From contig OU964918.1 in NCBI GenBank assembly GCA_918807975.1, positions 54,296,477 through 54,360,476 of the forward strand: a DNA stretch of 64,000 nucleotides. The letters run 5' to 3'. The notes beneath the pieces were generated by a model. It searched no databases, was not told the DNA's origin, and saw only the letters and a program-made list of their open reading frames with translations. The stretch's first letter is position 1; every line of letters begins with the position of its first letter. Below are positions 32,367 to 43,276 of the stretch, piece after piece. The DNA comes from Aplidium turbinatum (lineage: Eukaryota; Chordata; Ascidiacea; Aplousobranchia; Polyclinidae). Both the position numbers and the translations under genes were made by a program.

Positions 32367-35300
32367 ATGTCATTTCGACGTTATTACGACAGTGTAAAGC
32401 AATTGAAGAGAAAAAGAACCAAGTATGGCCTCCGTGCAAGATGGCTTTCTTTGTTTATACTTTTGTTGATTCTCGAACTTGTAATCATTTACTTTCGAAT
32501 ACACGACGTTATTTTAGTAATATCTTTGCACCTCAATATTAAACTTGACTGGATTCGGGGTCTTGAAACAAATTGTCAAGATTTGGAAAATCAGATGAAT
32601 AGAAATCTACCCAGGCTCAAGTCCTTGCCTGTTGTTGGGGGTTCCTGTCCTGAAGAGCCTCCTAATCTCATAGGAAAATTAAACCTGGGAAGAGAAGAAG
32701 AAGATATTAATATAAATCAACTTATTTCTAACTACACTTGGGTAAATAAAGGGGGGAGACACAAGCCTTCTGAATGCATTGCCAGAGAAAAGGTTGCTAT
32801 TATTGTTCCCCATAGAAATCGCGAGACCCATTTACGTCACTTTTTAAAAACTCTTCATCCAATGATGCGTCGACAGCAGGCCGATTATAGTATTTTTGTC
32901 GTTCAACAATCTGGGACAGAAACTTTTAATAAAGCAAAACTTCTCAATATCGGCTACAAGGAAGCGTTGAAGGAAGATAACTTTAATTGTTTCATATTTC
33001 ATGATGTCGATCTGATAGCAGAAGATGACAGAAATCTCTATCGATGCTCCGATGTTCCACGCCACTTATCTGTTGGAATTGATAAATGGGGCTACCAACT
33101 TCCTTACGATGCTCTTTTTGGGGGCGTAATTGCAATAACTAAAAACCAGTTTGCTCAGGTAAATACTTGTACAATTTTGTGTGGATTGTGTCACTAATAG
33201 CTTGTAATTCATCGTTTGTCATATTTTACCAACAACTGTAGGCTATACATAGAGCATTTTAAGTTACAAACTCATATACCATACGCTTAATTATTATGAG
33301 CAATAAAATTAGGATTAACAAAGTGGCATGTCCAAGCCTAGTCTATAGGCTACCTTAGCATGGTACAGTAGAGTACCGTAATTAATGTATAGCCTATACT
33401 ATTAGTTGAATAATGTTTCAATGCACTATGTTATTGGTTAGTTTATAACGTTATATCATTATGGTCTTGCGCTGTCAAGTATGAGATAAAAACACAAAAT
33501 TAGTTTCATGACATTTTAAGCTACCAGCTTTAGCCTTACAGATAAGTCTAGGTCAACTTGTGATTCCGAATATGCAACAAAGCTCAATTTCATATGGAAA
33601 GTCCAGTTTTGAAGGGTTTTGTATCACCTGTCCTACAGTATGTTCACCTCTTTTTGTAAAGTAGTATTGGACAAAACAAGTTCGGTAGATAAGGTTTTGC
33701 TCTTCATTCAAAATGAATGCTTTTTTTTTAATGTAAAGAATGTAAGTTTCGCTAAGCACGCAAAAAAAAATTTGCAAAAATACACGAAGGAAAGGAAAAT
33801 ATGCGCTATTATGACAAGTTGTTTCAACCACTGTACCGGTACTGTTGTTTAACTCGTTGGATTGACGTCGCGAACAATTAGATAAATTAGTAGATCTCAA
33901 AAACTACTGTAGAACACTTGGTAATTTGTGGCAAGAATGAAATGATTGTAGGCAAAAGAAAATGCGTTGACGACCAAGAAAAACATACAGTACTTAAAAG
34001 AACATGGAAAATTTTGTAAGCGGGTGATATGCCTGAATTAGGCAATCGCATTTGAAGAAGAATAAAACATCACAGAATCTGTAAAATATCTAATTGACTA
34101 ACAACGTAACGTCGGCCTTTAGACTTTTCTCAGACAAAAAGAAGCTAAAACAGATTTAGATTATGCAACAACAAATGACAATTTACTTGCTCAAGCCTTT
34201 GGCACAACGCTACCATAGGCGTAGCCAGGGGGGAGCGAACGGGGCCATGCCCCCCCCCCCCCAAATTTTCAAAGTTTGGATTCCGAAGTTGAACCCTTTG
34301 TTGAAAATATAATATAATTTGTATAAATTTATATTGTTTTCCAAGACATCTGGCTATCAACACCCCCCAGGACTTGTTTTAGACACACAAAAAGACACCA
34401 ATAAATTTTGCAAATCGTAAATCGCGCAAAGTTTACGCAATTTACGCTTCTTTTAACTAATCTGTGGAAGCAATTTCAGAATCGCTTATCCTGTAGGGTT
34501 TTTGTGTAGCTGAGTTTTTTGTGTTCTCTAATTTTAGCCGCAGTTTTTGCCCGTTTGTGTGTAGATAAGAGCTACCTTTAATAAGTTAATAGCTGTTTAT
34601 CTGCTAATAAGTTTCATACAAATATTACCCTGAAAGTGTTTCCAGAAAGCGTTATAATCCATTATTTAAGTGTAATTTTGCAAAAATTTTCCGGGGGAGC
34701 ATGCCCCCGGACCCCCCTAGAATACGCGTGCCTTCGGCACGCTCTAACCCCCACCAGCTTTATTGCTTCCCTTGCTTAACCCACCAGGATGCGCCACTAC
34801 ACATCAGGTGGTGATGTCTTAAATCAAACATTTTGTCGTTCTCTTCAATTCATCAAATATTTGGCCCCCCAAAAATTTTTTTCTGGCTACGCCACTGAAC
34901 GCTACCCCAGCACTACTACGTTAGATGATGAAATAATGAGATAATTGCATATTGCATGTTAAAACTTGTTTGTAGTCGTCCGGAAAAACATAGTTACCGA
35001 CTCAACTTTTGAAGCTTAAGTTTATTTGTTGCGTACAATTGTTGAGTTGGACGGGATAGCTATCAACTTGCTGTACAACAAGTGTTTGCCAACGGATTGT
35101 CATTATCAAACAAAACGTTTTATTTTATCGCATCATGTTGTTGTACCAATAACTGAGGCAAACATTTCGAAAAAGTTTCCGTGGTTATTCGAAATCAATA
35201 CGGGCTATTGTCAATAATATGAGATGGAATTTCCAGCTTTTTTGATTCACATATCTTGCTTCGTTCCTAAGTTTGTTGTTTAGTGCTTTCCTAGCTGACT

Positions 35301-37769
35301 TTTTTATTGATTGCCTATTTGACTTGACTACTAAACCATGATGCAACTATTAGTTTACTTGCAAAGATAAACATATGCATAGATAATTTTTACCACCACC
35401 AATAAAGTGAATGACGACATCGTCAAGCGCATTAAAGTTTACGATGACTTGCGCATAATAAAAAACGTATATTGCCAACAACAAGCTGTTTCTTGACAGC
35501 CGGAAGGTATGATGTGGAATTTAATGCAGGGTCAGGCAGGGATGTGCAATGTTATCGGATCTTTCCATCTGAGTGAGGACTTCGTTTTGTAAAAATTAGA
35601 AAAGTGGAAGCAGGAATCTGATGGAAGGGAGTTTGATTAAGACAATATCCGCTTTGTTAGTGATACTCCACACAATATTAGCAACAACCAGGGCCGTTGA
35701 GAGGATATTTTTGGCCCGGTACTAATGAGATCTTTGGGCCTCTAATCAAGATATTTTTCCAATGAACGCAGAGTATCCAAAGTATAAGCTGTGATCTTTT
35801 TCATGTTTTTGGGCCTCTTAAAAAAATTCCGCTCCCTTAAAGTTGTCCTTGGCCCAGATCCAAAAGTACCCATGGATATTCTTTCAATGGTTTTAGCAAC
35901 ACCCCCGAAGGCCTTTAAATACTATGAGACAAAATGTCAGACAAGTACAAATAGCGTCAGTACAAAATTGGAATCCAGATTGAATATGAGGAAACAAAAC
36001 GTATGGATGTCATAGTCATGGCCGTTGAGAGGATAATTTGGGTCCAATACTGGTGAGATCCTTGGGCCACAATTTAAGATACTTGGCCCCTTGAAAAGGT
36101 TATGAGCCCTTAAAATCATTTCGAGCTCTGGCCTGAAAGTAGGCTACCCCCTAGACTCTCCTGTCAACGCTATTGGCCATAGTACACAGTCACAAACCAT
36201 GCTCAACTTTGTACGAAGGGTACAGTAGGCTACAACTTTCAACAGATGGTGTCACTGAACTATATCATTACAAACAACGCACGAGGTCATATAAAGAAAA
36301 AGTCTAACGTAACGTTTTCAAAGTATTACGATCTGTATAGACATAGCCATTGGATTTTAAGATTTTAATCTTTCATTCAGGTCAATGGATATTCCAACGA
36401 GTACTGGGGTTGGGGTGCTGAGGACGACGATATGTACGTCAGAATACGTCACAGCTGTCTAGGCCTTGAAAGAGCAAATTATGAAGTAGCCAAGTGAGAA
36501 CAGTCTTTTATTTTATATTTTGGTAAAATGTATGCCTATGGTTATTATTTGTTTGAGACATACAGTGTGTTATATGAGATTATTATTATTATACTGTTGC
36601 AAATAATATGTTGTAGCTCTGAGAATGTTTTAAAAGCGAAGAAAAACAAAGGCAAAATGACTCTTTTGATAAACTGCCAACATTCGTCCTGGAAAATTTG
36701 TTCTGCAAACACAGCGATCACTTTTATATTTATTTAAGAGTTAGCACAATACCAACTCCAAAAAATTTGTTATATAAGTTGACGAAATTTGTCTTTTTAT
36801 GCATAAACATTGTTGTGAAAACCGTTTCCTTAATTTTACAAAATTTTTCAGAATTGACATAAAAGTTAATATTTACAATTAGCCAATTGAAACTTTCCTT
36901 CTTTTTGTGTGCCTTTGCATGCTATCTTGTTACATGACAAGTATTCAGCTTCATTTATTTTACTTGTTTCACTTTTACTTGAAATTCCCTGTATGATCCT
37001 TACGTCTTACATTTCAAAATATATTCAGCAGGTTACATTGATAATAATTTATTGAACCACGTGATAAAGTATACAAAGTTGATTAATTGCATTATTGAAA
37101 AGCATAGCCGGCATTTGATTTCATTGTCCAAGACTTCTCTCTTTCATATATTGGATGTTAGAAAGATGGCGCAGTTGGTCATGGTGTATTGGTCGTCAGT
37201 TTATATTTACACAGCAAACAAGTGATTGATAGGAGAAGGAAAAGTAACCAATACGGGGAATTATCAAGTTTCCTTTCTTGTGTTAGTCTATATTTATAAG
37301 AGACCTATAGGTCCTTTGGAGTCTACGTTTTAAGAAATTAGTTAAATATTAATATAATTTCCTTCAACATATGCCAAATATTAACAGTCCATCATGTTTT
37401 ACAAATTTCTGATATGTATTATGTCATAGGTATCGGATGGTTTATCATCCTTCGGATAAGAATAACAGAGTTAATCCTTACCGCTATACGTTGCTGGTTG
37501 GTGCAGCAGAAAGACAGAGAAATGACGGACTCAGTAACCTGAAGTACCAAGTTGTTGAAAAGTCTTTCACTCCCCTATATACCAACGTGACTGTCGATGT
37601 AGGGAAGCCACCCCTGAAGCCCAATGTGACTAGTTTTGGCACAGGCGTTGATATTGCAGTTAGTTTATCTCTCTTACTTCTTATGTTGTGCCTCACTGGC
37701 TGCACATGTTACAAATCGAGATTAATTCACGTTGTCATGTGTCCAAGACGAATTCCTTTATGGGATTAA
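32367..37769 (+). CDS. Beta-1,4-galactosyltransferase family enzyme (probable GalNAc-transferase)
   Basis: Coding exons are 32367-33158, 36381-36493 and 37430-37769 (stop). Introns are GT..AG, phases agree, 414 aa. It is a type II Golgi enzyme: basic N-terminus, membrane anchor at about residues 26-45, short stem, catalytic domain from about residue 93 (GSCPEEPP). Family landmarks are FNKAKLLN (187-194), HDVDLI with the metal-binding DVD (213-215), LPYDALFGG (246-253), WGWGAEDDD (273-281) and His308 (Mn ligand). Bovine B4GALT1 Tyr289, which selects UDP-Gal, is replaced by Leu250. Known invertebrate enzymes with Leu or Ile there use UDP-GalNAc, so GalNAc transfer to terminal GlcNAc is predicted. 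Odd feature: after the normal end (TVDVGKPP) about 46 extra residues include a hydrophobic segment (about 375-394). The paralogue is not assigned. AATAAA at 38367 is a candidate polyA signal. Confidence 0.92.
33159..34205. other. Galactosyltransferase-family gene, intron 1, left part
   Basis: No element or exon was recognised. The stretch is AT-rich and rich in TAGGCTA/TAGCCTA words. Confidence 0.35.
34214..34897. mobile_element. Non-autonomous hAT element
   Basis: A 684-bp element flanked by the perfect 8-bp duplication AACGCTAC (34206-34213, 34898-34905). Inverted ends are CATAGGCGTAGCCAG on the left and CAGTGGCGTAGCCAG read inward from the right. It has C-runs near the left end and no transposase. 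It lies in intron 1 of the galactosyltransferase-family gene. Confidence 0.85.
35688..36165. repeat. hAT-like remnant with an internal partial duplication
   Basis: Two similar blocks start with GGCCGTTGAGAGGATA at about 35694 and 36021. Each continues with TACTAATGAGATC / TACTGGTGAGATCC and GGGCC words. A CTCTCCTGTCAACGC near 36158-36172 may be a degraded right end. CAGGGCCGTTGAGAG is a frequent hAT-type end. No clean 8-bp duplication was found. Confidence 0.45.
36494..37429. other. Galactosyltransferase-family gene, intron 2
   Basis: No repeat or exon was recognised in this intron of 936 bp. Confidence 0.45.
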
Positions 37770-38948
37770 TCATTTTTCACACGTTTTTTTTTTTTTATTG
37801 TTACATCTATTTGAAACACTATTCGACATATACTCTTTTATATTGTCGAAAATTTATTTGAAAAACGTTTAGGTATAGTCTATTTGTATTTATTACTTAC
37901 CGTTGTTTCTAATTGCTTCATTTGATACCAGTAAGCACCATTGTATCAGTGTTGTGGCAATCTAACCTTGCTAAAATGACACAAAATGCAGTAAAAGAAA
38001 GATACTAAATTGAAAGGCCACAGAAAGAACGATAAGATAAAATGCGGAGTCCCACCAGGCTAGCTTGTGTCCTTCCAAATTTTAGTTGAAGGCAGAAACC
38101 TACTTGTCCTTTGTAAAACGTTAAAAATTAACATGGAGAAAATTTTCTGATACTGGTGTTTTACTCATAAATCCGGCTCACAATGTTAAATAGATGGAAG
38201 GTGCTAGCAGCTAGCATATCAAAAACCGGACGGTCCATAAAACAATGACGTTTTTCCATTGAATCAGGCAATAAATCGACTGAATTGAAAAAAATGCAAT
38301 TGAAAATGTCTTCAGTTTTTGTCTTTGGTCGTTTTATAACTTACTATTTTTTTTTTTTTACTTTCGAATAAACGTTTTATGATTGCATGTTTTTGCCTAT
38401 GCTAATTCTGCATATTATAAATAATGAAAGACTGAGGGTTGGACTTGTTGTTATGAGATTATTTTACAAACTCTATATTGTATTTTGCGGCACTACAGAC
38501 TTGCTCAGCGTCCTTGGCAGAAACATGTTATGCTGCTTTTGGGGCAGAGTGTGTTTGTTTATGATAAAAATGCTTGGCGGCCGTTTTCCAATCATTTATC
38601 GTTATTATCAATTGATAAAATGTAACTACGTCTGAAAAAAAGCTCTTTAGCTAAAGACGCCTATTTTGATGGAAAATTTAATATGTCTACCATAATGAAA
38701 GTAAATGCTATTTATCTTACTTAAATATTTAGAAAACGTAGTTATTACTAATTCTAAGGGACTACAGTTTGCAAGCACTCATTGGCTCTTTTTCAATTCC
38801 ATTTTAAATGGCTTGTTTTATAAAAACCAATATTTTTATGCTATTTAATTCTCTAGCCACGTTTGGAGACACAGTAAGCAATTTCTGCTTTTTCTAACGG
38901 TTTGCCCTCGAAATTTTGTTAATTAGATTCTCACACGGTCTGCAGTTA
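37770..38948. other. 3' flank of the galactosyltransferase-family gene
   Basis: AT-rich, presumably 3' UTR followed by intergenic DNA. No element was recognised before the hAT copy that starts at 38957. Confidence 0.4.
38367..38372 (+). promoter_or_regulatory. Candidate polyadenylation signal AATAAA
   Basis: A canonical AATAAA about 600 bp after the stop of the galactosyltransferase-family gene, with T-rich sequence upstream and TTTTATGATTGCATG downstream. No transcript evidence is available. Confidence 0.4.
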
Positions 38949-38956
38949 GGCTACAC

Positions 38957-39926
38957 CCGGGTTGTCCAAACTTTATGGGACGCGGGACGCATTCGGCAAG
39001 GAAATTAGATCGCGGGCCGCAGTTGACATTTTTCCTCTTATACACTGTCTCACCGTACCAGATGTAAAGTAAAACACGTACATGTGTAAATGAATCTTTA
39101 TATTTATCATAAAAACATATTGGGGAATAGATTAAAGAAGCTAAGATGTGAATACTACGAATAAGAGAGTTTTGGAAATTTTAAGCAACGTCAGTAGACC
39201 AGGAAACCTTAAAAATAACTGACAAGTATGAATAAGAATAAACCATAAATTTATTCGTAAAAAATATTTAAGGAAGTACGTAAAACGGTACAGTTTACTT
39301 AAAATTCAGTGAGATGGGTGTGCCTGTATTTTGGAAGCCAGCTCCTTTGTGTCAATGTCAACTGAGGTTAAGGCTAAACGAAGGCAGGCTTCGAGAGATG
39401 TTTGTTTAAGTAGATTCCTCTCTTTGGATTTAATCGACTTCATTGCGGAAAATGCTGCTTCACAAAGGTAGGTACTGCCAAACATTGACAGCAAGTGCAA
39501 TCCAAAACGGCGTAAATTAGGATAATGCTCTTCAGAAAGAAGAGGCCAAAATTGAGTGATTGGCAGTGTAGCTTTGCTTAATAAAAACTGGTCACTTTGC
39601 AAGTCACACAATTCAAGCTGCAAATCGTCATCGGCTTCTGATATAGTTATAGTCAGCGGAGCATTGAATACATTGAAGTTTTTCTCAAGGTGCCGGAAAT
39701 CTTGAAATCGCTTGTTGAAGTCTTCAATCAGGGTATCATACTTGGTTGTTATGTCACTTATATGCGGATTTTTATAAATTTACCATTTTAAGGTTGTTTT
39801 TCTAGGGTCGGCTTATATGCGAGAATATACGGTAATTTTTAAAAGTTTTCTAGAAGAGGCGGCGGGTCGCATTGAAGGAGGTCGCGGGCCGCATGCGGCC
39901 CGCGGGCCAGGCTTTGGACAACCCTG
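38957..39926. mobile_element. Deleted hAT element with transposase remnant
   Basis: A 970-bp element flanked by the perfect 8-bp duplication GGCTACAC (38949-38956, 39927-39934). Inverted ends are CCGGGTTGTCCAAA on the left and CAGGGTTGTCCAAAGCC read inward from the right. Both are followed by CGCGGGCCGC words. It carries the C-terminal part of an hAT transposase on the minus strand. Most of the transposase is missing. Confidence 0.85.
39306..39770 (-). pseudogene. hAT transposase, C-terminal dimerisation region
   Basis: About 150 codons stay open on the minus strand down to the stop at 39306. Landmarks are FNKRFQDFRHLEKNF, then FWPLLSEEHYPNL, then the hAT C-terminal signature with STYLCEAAFSAMKSIKSKERN and SLEACLRLALT. 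The region resembles the hAT group that includes GTF2IRD2/EPM2AIP1-type domesticated proteins. N-terminal zinc-finger and catalytic parts are absent, so it is a remnant. Confidence 0.75.
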
Positions 39927-39934
39927 GGCTACAC

Positions 39935-42560
39935 CATTGCTAATCTAAAAAGCAAAATCTAATAGTCTAAAATGGATCTAGGTTTGAACGAGTCTGCAAT
40001 TTTTAATGAGAATAATCTAGCTAATTAGTTAATGGCAATAGAATTTGATTGGGCTAAACGCAATGTTACTTTAGACTTAATAGTCACTAATTGTAAGCAC
40101 AAGACTTATTCATTTAAACGCTGTGGGAAAAGCTGAGTTGCTTTTAATTGCAGGTTTAGTGCACATTTTAGTCTTCAAAAGCGTATTTTGGCAATGCTGC
40201 ATTAAATGCTTGCTTTCAGATGACCGTGAATAGCAAAAAAATGTTATGTTACTTTTACTGTGTTGTTTTCGACTGCGAATAGTTGGAAGCTGTTTTCTGA
40301 CCTTTGCAAGATAAAACTTTTTATCGGCAGAAAGCTGTGACGAAAAGTATGCTGACTATGTCACAACTGTTTGCTGAAACTGTTCAAAACAGGAATACTA
40401 GGCTTAATCAATATTTTCACATTCTTTGTTTTAACGCAAGATTCCTTGTTATGGTTTTTTTCTTATTTGGTAGGCTACAATTTCTTCTTCCGTGTCATTT
40501 TCAACACAAAGCGAAATTGTAACCCATTCAAACGTCCGACCTAAAAAAACGCAAAAGGTTTAATTGATGTTCGTGAGGTGTGTTTTGTAGACTTACCAAT
40601 TGTTTACATTTACAAATGTTCAACTAAACGCCTGTAAAAGCATTTTACTGCAAAACCTCTTTGCTTATTTTTTTTTCTTTTAAGTTTCTTCAAAGAATTT
40701 TGCTTCAGATTTTAGAAAGTATATGGTCATTTCGTTTCGAACAAAACAATTTGTTTTAAAAAACAATTATGCTTGCTGTCTTTGCTCGACCGTGTTGTAA
40801 ATGATTTCCTCGTCGCACTGCCGTGTTAACATGTTTTTGCTCACAGTAGAAGAATATTCCGCAGAAGTTGAGTGATTTTCATGTATTAAAATTGGTTTAG
40901 ACATTTGATCGCTTTCTTTTAAGCACCGTTTTTTTTTTTCAGATCTAATTTTGATATTTCTTCAAACCTGACTTAGGGTACGCGTTATTGTATTCACATG
41001 CCACTGTGTATATGATTCAGATAAGATTCTAATAATGGTTAATAATTACCGCATGATGGGCTGCACGGAGATGACGTCTGTACCAGCTTTGAAGCAAATA
41101 AAAAGCACGGCTTAAGCTTTCGAGTACACAAAGTTAATCATTTTCATTTCTGTACTTTTATGAATTTGATGTCGTCAGTAATGAAAGCTTGTGGCATTTC
41201 TCAATACTTCGCCTTTGTCATAAATGAGTAAAATGACACAGCATAGGCCTACACATAAACTGATACATGACAAATTCATGCAGTTGGTGTATACTGTAGA
41301 CATATGCTTACTCAAGTAAATGAAATTAAGATGCTGTTACCATAGTAACCTTTAGTGACTGCTTCACTCTCATTGGGACCTTCAGAAGGTTCTTATTCAA
41401 ATAAAAACTTTCTAAAGATCCCACAAAGTGTGAAATATACCGAAAGGTTACTTTGTAAAAGTAACTTCATTTGCTTGATATTTCTCTGCTAAACATTGCA
41501 ATTAACATTGAGAATTCTTTTTGTGGTGTTAAGACTATTTATTAAGACTTTGCCGATTGTGCATGCATGTAAGCGCATATTATTTATCGCTGAGCTTATC
41601 CTGTGCATTAAGCACCCTTGATTAACATGTTCCATTGCATTGTATTTTGACGCATATTTTTCATAACTCATAAAAAGGCAACATAGATCGTATTTGTGAT
41701 TAAAAATATCAGTTGGTGAAATAGTTAAGAGAAATAACTTACACAGTGTATCTGTTTTTCCCGGTTTAAACATCCTTGTTTTTTAAGTTACCAAAAAAAT
41801 TATTAAAACCAGTTCTAGGAACAAAACAGGTTGGTGTAGATCAGTGCAGGTTTCTACTTCCTGGCGACTCATTTCAAGTAACTTTGATGACATCACTACC
41901 TTCACTTTGAGATGTTAAGCTAAGCGCTGGTTTTGACCTGGGCAGAAACGTTGTGTCGTGTAGAAGCTTAATTGCTAGCACCAAGGAGTCCATCTGTCAA
42001 GCAAAGCCATGGAATTACCATATACTTGATTTGACTACAGATGAGCTGCCAGACCAAAATTAATCCAGCTCCAGGATCACACCAAAGCTTCTAACGGTTG
42101 TCCACATGAGAATTTTGTTTTTAATTTGTAGTTTTCAAAGACGATTAAGTATGTGTGGTTTATTCATGTAGGCCTGGGATATCAAACCTTTTATTATAGT
42201 GGGCCGCATTGTCACTTGAAATAATTTCATGGGCCGAAGAACCTATTAAATTTCAAGGAAAATGGGTACATAAAAAAAACAATCAAAAATCATTAATTTT
42301 ATCTTTGAAAATAGTAACAAATAACACACACACAGAAGCCGCAGTGCTGCACACACCCACTCATTAAGGACTCTCGCTTAACACTAGCGCAACCGTGCCA
42401 TACTTGCTAGTTGTACTGATGGTATATCATGTACGAAGGCTGTTGAGGTGCGGCATAAATCTCAGAAAATTGATGAAACGAAGCAAAATATTTTTAAATG
42501 TTGGTATTTTTCAATTTTTAGCAATTTTGCTAAAAATTGCTACTTGGAGTGAAAATGAGG
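39935..42560. other. Unassigned intergenic stretch
   Basis: No gene is supported. At about 41383-41425 a hairpin (GACCTTCAGAAGGTTC) is followed by TTATTCAAATAAAAAC, loosely like the hairpin elements at 51151 and 58815. At about 42175-42235 the words GGGATATCAAACC and GTGGGCCGCA suggest one decayed hAT end. Confidence 0.35.
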
Positions 42561-42563
42561 CAA

Positions 42564-42815
42564 TTTATGAAGCCTTTGATTGGTTATTCCTGATAGTTTC
42601 GATAACTTGTAGAGGCTTTGAACCACTAACGCAGAGTCGGTTACCGAGATTGACAGAGTGAAGTTTCCGACTGTTGTGGAAGTGTTCTTGTTTGTGAATG
42701 ATTCCATCCACCAGATGCAGCTGATGGAGAGCAGTCCTGACATGCGTAGCGCAAGCACACACTCCGAGAGCCGAACCCGCGTCGCTTGATCTTGAAGTTT
42801 CTTCTGGTTGAAAGT
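42564..42815 (-). repeat. SINE-A copy
   Basis: A near-complete copy of the family at 15576, sharing AGCAGTCCTGACATGCGT, GACTGTTGTGGAAGTGTT and CTAACGCAGAGTCGGTTACC blocks on the plus strand. The B-box side is present (complement of CGAGAGCCGAACCCGCG). The A-box side is cut near the following hAT element. Confidence 0.75.
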
Positions 42816-42826
42816 TTGGTGCCAAA

Positions 42827-43268
42827 CAGGGGCGCCGGAAGCGGAGGGGCAGGGAGGGAGAATGCCCCCCTTGCCCTCAATTTTTCTGTGGATGAGGGGG
42901 CAGGGGAGGCAGTGATGCCCTTTTAAGGTTATGTAAGCTACTGCACATTTTGCAATATTTCTGCTATTAGATTTTAGCCAAATTATAATTTTTTATTTTT
43001 GCCTTCAAAAAATAGGCCTATTTACGACACAAAATTCTGTATCACAGTAGGTTACCGTTATATCATTATAACATAGCTTGATGCCTTTCCGTGCCATTGT
43101 TCTTTGTATAACGGATACTTGTATCATTACTCGATAATGAGCTGATAGATGAGCATTATAGCTATAACTTATTTTATCTTAGAACTTTAAAAAATGGCCT
43201 TTCAGCAATAAAAGTGCCCCTTTTTCATAATCCTTCCCCCCCAGTCAAAAGTCGTTCCGGCGCCCCTG
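42827..43268. mobile_element. Non-autonomous hAT element
   Basis: A 442-bp element flanked by the perfect 8-bp duplication GTGCCAAA (42819-42826, 43269-43276). Ends are inverted repeats CAGGGGCGCCGGAA and TTCCGGCGCCCCTG. It has no coding capacity. Confidence 0.88.
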
Positions 43269-43276
43269 GTGCCAAA

